From: Agrobacterium vitis
GTDB lineage: Bacteria; Pseudomonadota; Alphaproteobacteria; Rhizobiales; Rhizobiaceae
Direction: 5' to 3'
NCBI RefSeq assembly: GCF_037039395.1
Contig: NZ_CP146244.1
Span: forward strand, 992,001-1,056,000
DNA length: 64,000 nucleotides
Shown: positions 10,566-18,738 of the stretch, piece after piece
Layout: each line of letters begins with the position of its first letter
How positions within the stretch are numbered: the stretch's first letter is position 1
Made by a program: the position numbers and the translations under genes
The notes under the pieces: generated by a model
The model's input: only the letters and a program-made list of their open reading frames with translations
Told to the model about the DNA's origin: nothing
The model's database searches: none

Positions 10566-12626
10566 ATGGTCGCACCAACCTGGAGAGATTGGGTGTTTTC
10601 CGGCAAGGCTTTCGCGGCTGCCGTGCTGGCCCTTTATCTTGCTCTGATGTTTGATCTCTCGCGGCCCTATTGGGCTGTTTCGGCAGTCTATATCGTTTCC
10701 AATCCCTTTGCGGGCGCCACCAAATCCAAGGCGCTGTACCGTGTGCTTGGCACATTGCTGGGTGCAAGTGCTGCGGTTTTGTTTGTGCCGGTCTTCGTCA
10801 ATGCGCCGGAGCTTTTATCCCTGGTCGTGGCGCTCTGGACCGGAACACTGTTGTTTTTGTCGATGCTGGACCGTTCGGCGCGTGCCTATGTTTTCATGCT
10901 GGCCGGTTACACGCTGCCGCTGATCGCTCTACCCAGTGTCAGTGACCCCGGTGGCGTCTTCGATATGGCGTTGGCGCGGTCGGAGGAAATCACGCTCGGC
11001 ATTCTCTGCGCCACGCTCGTTAATCAGGTGGTGTTTCCCTCCAGTATCGGGCGACTGTTCAGTGATCGGATTAATGTCTGGCTGGCCGATGCTGGTGCCT
11101 GGGCAGAAGATATCTTGCGCGGCGAAGGTGCAATACCGTCCACCCCGCTGAAACGCCAGCAATTGGCCTCTGACGTGTCCAGTCTTGACCTGATGATCAG
11201 TCAGCTGAGTTACGATCCGGGAACCAAGGATGTGGTTGGTCAGGCGCGGGAGCTTCGCGGTCGGCTTTTGATGCTGCTGCCGGTGTTTTCGTCGCTGGCA
11301 GACCGGTTGCATGCTGTCAAACAGCAATCCGGTCTGGATGACACCCTCATCGCCCTTCTCAATGATATCGCCGATTGGTTCAAACTGGGTGGTGGCGTCG
11401 AGACGGAAAAGGCTGGCGCCAGCCTGCTGGCTCGGATCGATGCCCTGCAGAAGCAGGATAAGCCGCATGGCTGGGACGATCTCGTTCTGTCGAGCCTGCT
11501 GACCCGGCTGAAGGATGTCGTCGAACTCTGGCAGGATTGCCTGACGCTGCGTGATCACATCGCCAGCGGCGGCCATGCGGCGGAGACTTTGCCGCTCCTG
11601 CACACCAGACGTATCCTGACAGGCTCCCGGCATTTCGACCATGCACTGCTGGCCATGAAAGTGGCCGTCGTGGTGGTGGGCATTCTGTTGGCCTGCGCAT
11701 TCTGGATTGCCAGCGGCTGGAGCCAGGGCGCGAGTTTCGTTTCCATGGTCGCGGTGTCCTGTTCGTTTTTTGCCGCCCAGGACCGGCCAGCGCCGATGAT
11801 CCGCAAAATGCTGATCTGGACGGCGCTGTCGATTGTCGTGGCTTTCGTCTATCTCTTTGCCATTCTCCCGGCTGTGACCTCTTTTGAAATGCTGGTGCTG
11901 TCGCTGGCACCGATGTTCCTGTTCATCGGCTTGAAGATGAGCAACCCGCAAATGGGCATGTTTTTCATGCTGCTGGCGGTCAACAGCGCCACGCTGATCG
12001 CCATTCAGGATCAGTATTCCGCCGATCTGACCAGCTTTGCCAATGGCGGACTGGCAACCCTGCTCGGCATCGGTTTTGCCCAACTCTGGGTCACCGTCGC
12101 CCAGCCTTTCGGGGCTGAACTGGCGGCCCGGCGGTTGATGAAGTCGGGATGGCGGGATCTTGCCGATACGGCTTCCGGATCGCGATCGGGAGATGTCGAC
12201 CGCCTTTCCAGCCGCAGTCTCGACCGGCTTGGGCAGCTTGTCCCCCGGTTGGCGGCGTTGAATGTGCGCGATCTCGGTGATGTCGATGGCTTTGCCGATG
12301 TCCGGCTTGGCTTCAATGTCGTGACGCTACAACAGCAGCGGCCATCGCTTGGGCGTGAAAGCGGCAGGCTCATCTCGGATGTGCTGGCTGGCATTGCAGA
12401 CCACTACCGGCGTCGGCTGAAGCGGGGTGGTTCAGGGCCGGCGCAGCCACAATTGCAGGACACTATCGACCGGGCGCTCGAGACGGTCATGCGCAACGAG
12501 GGTGATGGCGGGCGTCGGGTCACCGACGCGCTGGTTGGCCTCAGGCGCGTGCTGTTTGGTCAATCGCCACCGCCAGGCCTGTCCACACCGTCCGAGCCCC
12601 GCCAACTTTCTTTCGCAGCAGAGTAA
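10566..12626 (+). CDS. FUSC/AaeB-like inner-membrane aromatic-acid exporter
   Basis: A 686-residue membrane protein of the fusaric-acid-resistance/AaeB family. It has two similar halves, each a cluster of hydrophobic segments (around residues 12-165 and 365-500) followed by a cytoplasmic helical region. AaeB-type proteins export aromatic carboxylic acids such as p-hydroxybenzoate with the periplasmic adaptor AaeA. Here the DUF1656 and HlyD-like genes follow with gaps of 5 and -4 bases, the usual operon for this transporter type in proteobacteria. AGGGGC precedes the start codon. Confidence 0.85.
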   Translation: MVAPTWRDWVFSGKAFAAAVLALYLALMFDLSRPYWAVSAVYIVSNPFAGATKSKALYRVLGTLLGASAAVLFVPVFVNAPELLSLVVALWTGTLLFLSMLDRSARAYVFMLAGYTLPLIALPSVSDPGGVFDMALARSEEITLGILCATLVNQVVFPSSIGRLFSDRINVWLADAGAWAEDILRGEGAIPSTPLKRQQLASDVSSLDLMISQLSYDPGTKDVVGQARELRGRLLMLLPVFSSLADRLHAVKQQSGLDDTLIALLNDIADWFKLGGGVETEKAGASLLARIDALQKQDKPHGWDDLVLSSLLTRLKDVVELWQDCLTLRDHIASGGHAAETLPLLHTRRILTGSRHFDHALLAMKVAVVVVGILLACAFWIASGWSQGASFVSMVAVSCSFFAAQDRPAPMIRKMLIWTALSIVVAFVYLFAILPAVTSFEMLVLSLAPMFLFIGLKMSNPQMGMFFMLLAVNSATLIAIQDQYSADLTSFANGGLATLLGIGFAQLWVTVAQPFGAELAARRLMKSGWRDLADTASGSRSGDVDRLSSRSLDRLGQLVPRLAALNVRDLGDVDGFADVRLGFNVVTLQQQRPSLGRESGRLISDVLAGIADHYRRRLKRGGSGPAQPQLQDTIDRALETVMRNEGDGGRRVTDALVGLRRVLFGQSPPPGLSTPSEPRQLSFAAE

Positions 12627-12631
12627 CGTCA

Positions 12632-12841
12632 ATGCCGACTGAATTCGATATTTATGGCGTCTATATCCCGCGCCTTTTCGTGGTGATGCTGATCGCCTTG
12701 CTGATCAGCATGGTGATCCGCAAGCTGCTGGCCTGGATGGGTGCCTATGGGCTCATCTGGCATCGTGGCCTTTTCGATGTTGCGCTCTTTGTCCTGCTGA
12801 CGGCAGGTCTTTCCTTTCTAACACGCTGGTTTGTCTCATGA
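12632..12841 (+). CDS. DUF1656 small membrane protein (AaeX-like)
   Basis: A 69-residue protein with two hydrophobic segments (roughly residues 8-25 and 46-66). It starts with the DIYGVYIP motif typical of the DUF1656/AaeX group that lies between AaeB- and AaeA-type genes. Its stop codon overlaps the next start codon. Function unknown; it is assumed to be an accessory subunit of the efflux system. Confidence 0.85.
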   Translation: MPTEFDIYGVYIPRLFVVMLIALLISMVIRKLLAWMGAYGLIWHRGLFDVALFVLLTAGLSFLTRWFVS

Positions 12842-13719
12842 CGATGTTGAAGTCTCTTGGTAGGGTCACTGTCACCCTGGTTGTCGTTGTTGCCGCGCTT
12901 TTTGCCGGCTATCACCTTTGGGTCTATTATATGGAAGAGCCATGGACGCGCGACGGGCGGGTTCGGGCCGATGTCGCCCAGATTGCCCCTGATGTCACCG
13001 GCCCCGTCAGCGACGTGCTGGCGAAGGACAACCAAACAGTCCGTAAGGGTGATGTTCTGTTCCGGGTCGATGCGAAACGGTTCGAACTGGCGCTGGAGCA
13101 GGCCCAGGCCGATCTCGATCAGGCGAAATCCTCGCTGGATGAGGCTGTCCGCGAAAGCCAACGTGAAGAGCGGCTTGGCGATTCCGCTTCGGCCCAGGCG
13201 CGCGACAAGGCGGTGTCTGCTCAGGAGCAGGCCCAGGCTTCCTATAACAAAGCCCTTGCCAGCCGCGACGTTGCCAAGCTGGATCTGGATCGCACTGAAG
13301 TCAAATCCACGGTGAACGGCACGGTGAGCAATTTCTCTCTTCAGGTCGGCGATTTCGTCAATAGGGGCACGGCCACGGTGGCTGTCGTCAACACCGATAC
13401 CTTGCGGGTCGAGGCCTATTTCGAGGAAAGCAAATTGCAGCGCATTCATGAAGGCGACCGGGCGTCGGTGCGGATCATGGGACAGAAAACCGTGCTGACT
13501 GGCCGGGTAGAAAGCATGGCGACCGGCATCCAGGATCGCGAGCGCGATTCAAGCTCCGGCCTTCTGGTCAATATCACCCCGACATTCAACTGGGTCCGGC
13601 TGGCGCAGCGCGTGCCGGTGCGCATTCATCTCGAAAATGTCCCTGATGGTACAAGGCTGATCTCGGGCCTGACGGCGACAGTGGACATCCAACCGGAAGC
13701 GCAGGCTGAACGGAAGTAA
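12838..13719 (+). CDS. HlyD/AaeA-family periplasmic efflux adaptor
   Basis: A 293-residue membrane-fusion protein: one N-terminal transmembrane anchor (residues 6-27), a biotinyl-lipoyl-like half motif (VAQIAPDVTGPVSDVLAKDNQTV), a coiled-coil hairpin rich in Q, A and E (about residues 80-150), and a second lipoyl half with a beta-barrel (VNGTVSNFSLQVGDFV). It would connect the AaeB-like exporter to an outer-membrane channel. Its start overlaps the DUF1656 stop by four bases, indicating translational coupling. Last gene of the operon. Confidence 0.9.
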   Translation: MTMLKSLGRVTVTLVVVVAALFAGYHLWVYYMEEPWTRDGRVRADVAQIAPDVTGPVSDVLAKDNQTVRKGDVLFRVDAKRFELALEQAQADLDQAKSSLDEAVRESQREERLGDSASAQARDKAVSAQEQAQASYNKALASRDVAKLDLDRTEVKSTVNGTVSNFSLQVGDFVNRGTATVAVVNTDTLRVEAYFEESKLQRIHEGDRASVRIMGQKTVLTGRVESMATGIQDRERDSSSGLLVNITPTFNWVRLAQRVPVRIHLENVPDGTRLISGLTATVDIQPEAQAERK

Positions 13720-13741
13720 AGATCCTGCATAATTCCTTCAA

Positions 13742-13755
13742 CCGATTCCGGTTTA
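13742..13755. repeat. CCGATTCCGGTTTA repeat copy
   Basis: Exact second copy of the 14-mer at 2611-2624. It is flanked by the perfect inverted arms CTGCATA and TATGCAG around 13726-13770, so it lies in the loop of a hairpin. It sits just after the adaptor gene. Confidence 0.5.
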
Positions 13756-13796
13756 CGTAAGTATGCAGTAAGCCACAGCGATCCCTGATATCTCAG

Positions 13797-13853
13797 GCCC
13801 CGGCATGTATTGCCGGGGCTGATATGCTAATGACGGCAAGCCTGATGCTTGCC
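13797..13853. terminator. Convergent terminator hairpins
   Basis: Two hairpins lie between the convergent efflux operon and FAH gene. The first has 9-bp arms GCCCCGGCA/TGCCGGGGC (13797-13805, 13811-13819). The second has 6-bp arms GGCAAG/CTTGCC (13835-13840, 13848-13853). Neither has a long T-run. They probably act as a bidirectional end point. Confidence 0.55.
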
Positions 13854-13882
13854 TGTCGTGATGCTAACTGAACCACAAAACC

Positions 13883-14725
13883 TTAGATATCGGCGATGAA
13901 TGCCTGTTTCTGGGTGCCGAGACCTTCAATGCCCAGTTCAACCACATCGCCAGCTTTCAGGAAGCGTGGTGGTTTCATGCCCAGGCCGACGCCCGGTGGC
14001 GTGCCGGTGGAAATCACATCGCCGGGATGCAGGCTCATGAATTGGCTGAGATAGGACACGAGAAAGGCGACGCCGTAGACCATGGTCTTGGAGGAGCCGT
14101 CCTGCATGGTCTCACCATTGACGGTCAGCCACATTTTCAGGTTCTGCGGATCGGCGATCTCGTCCTTGGTGACCAGCCAAGGACCGATCGGGCCGAATGT
14201 GTCGCAGGATTTGCCCTTGGTCCATTGACCGGCTCGTTCGGTCTGGAAGGCGCGCTCTGAGACGTCATGGGAAACGCAGTAACCAGCGACATAGTCCATG
14301 GCCTCTGCCTCGGACACATATTTTGCCGTCTTGCCGATGACGACGCCAAGTTCGACTTCCCAATCGGTTTTTTCCGAGCCGCGCGGGATCAATACCTCGT
14401 CATTGGGACCGCAAATCGCTGAGGTCGCCTTCATGAAGATGACCGGTTCGGGCGGGACGGTTGCCCCGGTTTCTGCGGCATGGTCGGAATAGTTGAGGCC
14501 AATGCAGATGAACTTGCCAGTGCCGGAGACGCAGGCGCCGATCCGGCTGGGCGCAAGTTCCGGCAGCGTCGCGGGATTAAGCGCTGCCAGTTGCGACAGT
14601 CCTTCCGGCGAAATCGCCGCACCGCCGATATCGGTTACATGGGCGGAGAGATCGCGGATCTTGCCATTGCTATCGAGAAGGGCTGGCTTTTCCTGGCCAA
14701 TCGGGCCAACGCGCATCAGTTTCAT
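13883..14725 (-). CDS. Fumarylacetoacetate hydrolase-family protein, probable diketo-deoxy-sugar acid hydrolase
   Basis: A 280-residue FAH-fold hydrolase of the short bacterial type. The metal-binding pattern is visible: the family's ExE-x-D site appears in KTDWEVELGVVIG, and CIGLNYSDHA and STGTPPGVG are also conserved. AAAGGAAA precedes the ATG. The gene lies 53 bases downstream of an SDR gene. That pairing is known in the L-fucose/L-rhamnose oxidative routes, where the SDR makes a 2,4-diketo-3-deoxy acid and the FAH enzyme splits it to pyruvate and lactate. Ureidoglycolate lyase or acylpyruvase activity are alternatives. Family certain, substrate inferred. Confidence 0.85.
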   Translation of the reverse strand: MKLMRVGPIGQEKPALLDSNGKIRDLSAHVTDIGGAAISPEGLSQLAALNPATLPELAPSRIGACVSGTGKFICIGLNYSDHAAETGATVPPEPVIFMKATSAICGPNDEVLIPRGSEKTDWEVELGVVIGKTAKYVSEAEAMDYVAGYCVSHDVSERAFQTERAGQWTKGKSCDTFGPIGPWLVTKDEIADPQNLKMWLTVNGETMQDGSSKTMVYGVAFLVSYLSQFMSLHPGDVISTGTPPGVGLGMKPPRFLKAGDVVELGIEGLGTQKQAFIADI

Positions 14726-14778
14726 CGGGTATTTCCTTTCATATTTCTAGGCACTTAGGCTGAAATTTAAGGCAAACT

Positions 14779-15513
14779 CTAAATCGACCAGCCGCCATCG
14801 ATGGCATAGGCCTGTCCAGTCGTATAAGTGGCGCCGGCCAGATAGACGGCAAGATCGGCGATCTCTTCCGGGGTGCCGATCCGTCCGATGGGCTGGCGGG
14901 CGATGAAGGCGGCGCGGGCCGCTTCATAATCGCCTTGCGCCTTCAGCCTGTCCTGAAGCGAAGGGCTTTCCACCGTGCCGGGGCAAATCGCATTGCAGCG
15001 GATGCCCTGGGCGACATATTCGGCGGAGACGGATTTGGTCAGGCCGATCACGGCGGCCTTGGTGATGGAATAGGCGCAGCGGTTGGCGACACCTTTCACG
15101 CTGGAGGCGACCGAAGACATGTTGATGATCGCGCCATCGCCTTTTTCGATCATCGCAGGCAGCACGGCGCGGATGGTGCGCACCATCGCATGCACATTGA
15201 GGTCGAAGGCAAAGTCCAGTTCCTCGTCCTTCATATCGAGGACCGAGCCGGCATGGACGAAACCGGCGCAGTTGAACAGCACGTCGAAGGAGCCGGTTTC
15301 GGCAATCACCGCCTTGACCTCGTCGTCCTTCAACACGTTCAACCGGCGTGTAGTGATGCCGGCCTCCGCTTCCAGGCTGGCCAGCGCCTGCTCATTGATG
15401 TCAGTGGCGACGACCGTGGCGCCAGCGCGGGCAAAGGCCAGCGCGCTGGCCCTGCCTATGCCCTGGCCAGCGGCTGTTATCAGCACTTTTTTATGAGCAA
15501 GAGACGACGACAT
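14779..15513 (-). CDS. SDR-family oxidoreductase, probable 2-keto-3-deoxy-L-fuconate-type dehydrogenase
   Basis: A classical NAD(P)-dependent short-chain dehydrogenase of 244 residues. The start at 15513 was chosen because AGGAGGA lies 9-15 bases upstream; the longer open frame lacks a ribosome site. Motifs: TAAGQGIG cofactor loop, NCAG, the catalytic S-Y-K set (NMSS, YSITK) and ICPGTVESPS. The C-terminal half strongly recalls the DHRS6/2-keto-3-deoxy-L-fuconate dehydrogenase subgroup (NRCxYS-TKAAVIGLTKSV, QGIRCN). With the FAH gene just downstream it would form the last oxidation and cleavage steps of a deoxy-sugar acid pathway. Substrate by analogy only. Confidence 0.88.
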   Translation of the reverse strand: MSSSLAHKKVLITAAGQGIGRASALAFARAGATVVATDINEQALASLEAEAGITTRRLNVLKDDEVKAVIAETGSFDVLFNCAGFVHAGSVLDMKDEELDFAFDLNVHAMVRTIRAVLPAMIEKGDGAIINMSSVASSVKGVANRCAYSITKAAVIGLTKSVSAEYVAQGIRCNAICPGTVESPSLQDRLKAQGDYEAARAAFIARQPIGRIGTPEEIADLAVYLAGATYTTGQAYAIDGGWSI

Positions 15514-15726
15514 TGGGTTTTCCTCCTGATTTGGGCAGCCGTTCTGCAGCCGACGCGATGGGGATTTTGACGGGTGAATCGCTCGTCTTCCTCTCGACGC
15601 CGCTGGATTATTACACAATTTCCGTCCTGGACCTCTTTTGTTTCAAGGAGAAATTGTGGTGTATATATAATGCATTACGGGGAGCGTGCGATGAACTATA
15701 GGTCGCTGGCCGGTGTACGGTCAAGC

Positions 15727-16932
15727 TTACTTGGTGAGCGGATCTGACGGACATCTGAGGCATTCGTTCAGCCGCTGATCCAGGTCGCGGGCGAGTGTTT
15801 CGGCGTTGCGGCCAATCACAATGCTCTGGTGATTGCCGCGCATGTCGATCCACTCCGCTCCCGGCAGAAAGGCCTCCCATATGCTCTTCGGATCGCAATC
15901 GATCGGTGATCCGCCAAGTGCCCGATAGAATGTCAAAGGCCCAGTATAAAGTTTTGGTCGGTAGAGTCCCTTCATTCTCAGAAGCTGACGAGCCATTCGA
16001 TCATAGCCGGGAGGGTAATTGCCGATCCATTGCGGCGCCATTGTCGGATAGTCGGGGTCGCGGGGATCGTGGAAGCGAAACAGAAACGGGCGGAAATAGG
16101 TGGCGATGCCAGCGGCGCGGGCGGTCATTTCTCTCCACTGATTTCTGATGGAGAGACCTCCTTCATTTCCGGTTTGCCGGGGTGGCGGTATGGCGGTCGG
16201 GTCAAGCCGGGGCTTTGCGGTCTTCAGCCGCCGCGTCAAGCGTTTCAGCATGAATCGCAACCAGATGGATAGAGGCCAGTTATACTCACTTTGGGGTGTG
16301 TCGATCAGGCCCAGAAAGGCAACCTCCTCGCCAGTATTTTTTATGGCTCTCGCCAGTTCAAGCGCCAAAACCCCGCCGAAGGAATAGCCCATCAAGCAAT
16401 AGGGACCGGGAATGCCAGCATCTTTCAGGGCGGTGAGACAGGTGCGAATTTCATCCTCGACCACAGCCGGGTCACGACTGCTATTATCGAAGGGCGTCAG
16501 GGACATGCCGAGAATTCGGCCCGGAAAGTGCAAGCGCTGAATGAAGTCCTGTATTTCCAGAAAACAGCTCAAGCCTCCAGCAAAGACGATCAATGTCTTG
16601 TCTGCGCAACCCTTCCTGATTTCGATGATTTTTGGCAGGCTCAAATAGGAGCCATTTTCGATGGCACGGGCAAGCGCCTGCGGGCTTGGCCAGAGATAGA
16701 AACTGTTGACATCCAGCTCTATCGAGGTCTCCCGCCAGAAACGGTCAATGATGCGCAAGGCCCTGTTGATGGTCAGACCGTCTTCCAGCAGATTGTCGTC
16801 GGGCGACACGGCACGTTTCAATTCCTGGCGACAGAGATCAACCAGCAATGCCGTGAGATTCATACGAACAGCCCGTTGCTGGCCCAAATCGTCTTCATTT
16901 ACGATCCCCGCAGACATGATCTCCATATCCAT
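15727..16932 (-). CDS. Orphan thioesterase with degenerate N-terminal carrier-like domain
   Basis: A 401-residue alpha/beta hydrolase of the NRPS/PKS thioesterase type. Residues 24-95 resemble a peptidyl-carrier domain (DNLLEDG-TINRALRIIDRFW, FYLWPSPQALARAIENG), but the position of the phosphopantetheine serine appears to be isoleucine, so it could not be loaded. Residues 110-395 are the hydrolase: nucleophile Ser184 in GYSFGG, an acidic residue after LGLID, and a catalytic His in GNHQSIV near residue 372. It stands alone among sugar-acid genes, 35 kb from the NRPS in this window. It could release acyl chains from a carrier in trans. Start 16917 is also possible. Confidence 0.75.
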   Translation of the reverse strand: MDMEIMSAGIVNEDDLGQQRAVRMNLTALLVDLCRQELKRAVSPDDNLLEDGLTINRALRIIDRFWRETSIELDVNSFYLWPSPQALARAIENGSYLSLPKIIEIRKGCADKTLIVFAGGLSCFLEIQDFIQRLHFPGRILGMSLTPFDNSSRDPAVVEDEIRTCLTALKDAGIPGPYCLMGYSFGGVLALELARAIKNTGEEVAFLGLIDTPQSEYNWPLSIWLRFMLKRLTRRLKTAKPRLDPTAIPPPRQTGNEGGLSIRNQWREMTARAAGIATYFRPFLFRFHDPRDPDYPTMAPQWIGNYPPGYDRMARQLLRMKGLYRPKLYTGPLTFYRALGGSPIDCDPKSIWEAFLPGAEWIDMRGNHQSIVIGRNAETLARDLDQRLNECLRCPSDPLTK

Positions 16933-17064
16933 CGCCCTTAGGTGGAGAGGATAGTGAGGACAATCACGACGAAGCCAAGAGGCCTCATCATGGTCTATCT
17001 ACGACATTATGCCGTTAATGAGAACGGATTTCACCAAAAAAGTCAGGCGACGTGGTGTGGTGGT

Positions 17065-17829
17065 TTAATTTTGCGGCAGGGGGGCCTCGGCGAATGGTCC
17101 GCCCAGCAGTGGACCAATGATCTCGCTTTCGCGGCCCTGGTCCATTGGCGCGTCCTGTGAGCGGTCCTGTGCTTTCCAGCCGAGTTTGTCGGCATCGCTG
17201 CTCACCATGCAGCCGCGATCGTTATCGGAGACGCCGTAAACCATCAGACAGCCGAGCGTTTCGACCTTGAAGGCGCGGTCGACCAGACGGGTCAGATCAT
17301 CGGCACTGATCCAAGTGGTGAGCATGCGGGGGCTGCGAACGGTGTCGAAGCAGGAGCCGATGCGCACTGAGACCGATTGAATGCCGCATTTGTCGTGATA
17401 GGTGCGGGCCAGCAGCTCACCATAGGCCTTGGACAGGCCGTAGAAACTGTCGGGCAGCATTGGCGCGGTCTCATCGATTGGCGCGCCGAACGGGTGCAAG
17501 CCGACGACATGGTAGGAACTGGCCAGCACCACGCGCGGGACGCCAAGGCGCCTTGCGGCTTCGAATATGTGATAGGTGCCGCGAATATTGGCATTGAGCA
17601 CGGTTTCGAACGATGCCTCATTGGCCATGCCGCCGAGATGGATGACGCCATCAACACCTTGCATGACACCGCAGATCGCATCGAAATTGCCGAGATCGGC
17701 ACCTTTGATGCCCCGGGCCGCATCGTCATGCAGGTCGCTCAACACCAGCTCATAGCCAAGTGCAGCAAGGCGGGGCGCAAGCGTGGTGCCGATATTGCCG
17801 GCGGCGCCGGTGATCAGAAGACGGGTCAT
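17065..17829 (-). CDS. NAD-dependent uronate dehydrogenase-like protein
   Basis: A 254-residue extended-SDR protein. The Rossmann loop is TGAAGNIG at the N-terminus, and the catalytic Y-x3-K is in FYGLSKAYGE, with SS in LASSYHV. It shares with Agrobacterium uronate dehydrogenase the HLGG, VRIGSCFD, RML-TW and LGC--V-G stretches. That enzyme oxidises D-galacturonate/D-glucuronate to the aldarolactone. The neighbouring lactonase (SMP-30) and KdgD-type dehydratase supply later steps of the same oxidative pathway, which supports the call. A general sugar dehydrogenase is the alternative. AAGGAG lies upstream of the ATG. Confidence 0.8.
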   Translation of the reverse strand: MTRLLITGAAGNIGTTLAPRLAALGYELVLSDLHDDAARGIKGADLGNFDAICGVMQGVDGVIHLGGMANEASFETVLNANIRGTYHIFEAARRLGVPRVVLASSYHVVGLHPFGAPIDETAPMLPDSFYGLSKAYGELLARTYHDKCGIQSVSVRIGSCFDTVRSPRMLTTWISADDLTRLVDRAFKVETLGCLMVYGVSDNDRGCMVSSDADKLGWKAQDRSQDAPMDQGRESEIIGPLLGGPFAEAPLPQN

Positions 17830-17862
17830 AAAATACTCCTTGCCTAGAGCATGTCTCAGGCC

Positions 17863-18738
17863 TCAAGCGATATAGCGGTCCGGTTTGCGCCCGGCCACCG
17901 GCAGATCGACGGCAAAGATCCGGCCTGCGAACTCATTGCCCTTACCGCCCGGTTTCAGGCTGGTGATGAAAGCCGTCCTGAAATCTGGACCGCCAAAGGT
18001 GATGTTGGTGGGATTGGTGGTCGGCACATGGATGACCATATCGGGACGGCCTTTGGGATCGAGCCGCAAGACCCGGCCACTGTCGGAGGCGGCGATCCAG
18101 TAGCCGTCATCCTCATCCACCGTTGCACCGTCCGGGCGTCCCCCAAACTCGGAAAGATTGGCGAAAAGCTGCGGTTTTTCCATGGGCATGCCATCGGCGT
18201 CGAGCGTCATCGTCCAGACTTTGGCGACACTCGGATGGCTGTCGGAGACATAGAGTCGCCTGCCGTCAGATGAGAAAGCAAGGCCGTTCAGAGTACGAAA
18301 GCCGTCGCGCACCACCCGGATCTGGCCTTTGTCGAGGCAAAACAGCCTGCCAAGCTGCGGACTATTCGGCTCGATACTGCCGCACCAGAAACGGCCTGAC
18401 GGATCGGCAATGCCATCATTCATACGAGTTCCGGGCATGTGTGTGCCGGGTGAGGCCGTGAAAGGGGCATGCAGCAAGTCCCGCTTCAGCCGGTCGCCAT
18501 CCAGTGACAGATATTCGAACCCAAGCGAAGTTCCGGCAATGAAGCCGCTATCCGTTGGCGCGATGGAGGCGAGCGCGCCGTCCAGTGTCCAGCGTTTCAG
18601 GCTCGCATCTTGCGGATTAAAGCGCAGCAGGCCGCCGGCCTCGATATCGCAATACCAAAGCGCATCCTCATGCCATTGCGGGCTTTCCGCGACGGTAACG
18701 GCGGGAATTTCGAGCGGTTCAGCCGTAAATTCCTTCAT
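17863..18738 (-). CDS. SMP-30/gluconolactonase-family lactonase
   Basis: A 291-residue six-bladed beta-propeller protein with SMP-30 hallmarks: an early ESPQW metal ligand, MNDGIADPSGRFWCGS, LNGLAFSSDGRRLYVSDS and GRPDGATVDEDDGYW, supplying the Glu/Asn/Asp metal site. It likely opens a sugar-acid lactone such as galactarolactone produced by the uronate dehydrogenase. The start codon overlaps the ABC ATPase stop by four bases, so it belongs to the importer operon. Exact lactone not determinable. Confidence 0.87.
   Translation of the reverse strand: MKEFTAEPLEIPAVTVAESPQWHEDALWYCDIEAGGLLRFNPQDASLKRWTLDGALASIAPTDSGFIAGTSLGFEYLSLDGDRLKRDLLHAPFTASPGTHMPGTRMNDGIADPSGRFWCGSIEPNSPQLGRLFCLDKGQIRVVRDGFRTLNGLAFSSDGRRLYVSDSHPSVAKVWTMTLDADGMPMEKPQLFANLSEFGGRPDGATVDEDDGYWIAASDSGRVLRLDPKGRPDMVIHVPTTNPTNITFGGPDFRTAFITSLKPGGKGNEFAGRIFAVDLPVAGRKPDRYIA

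Noticed and set aside
10929..12083. 384-codon minus-strand open frame within the AaeB-like exporter gene
   Set aside because: Rich in Q/H/R as expected for antisense of a hydrophobic membrane protein; no start signal.
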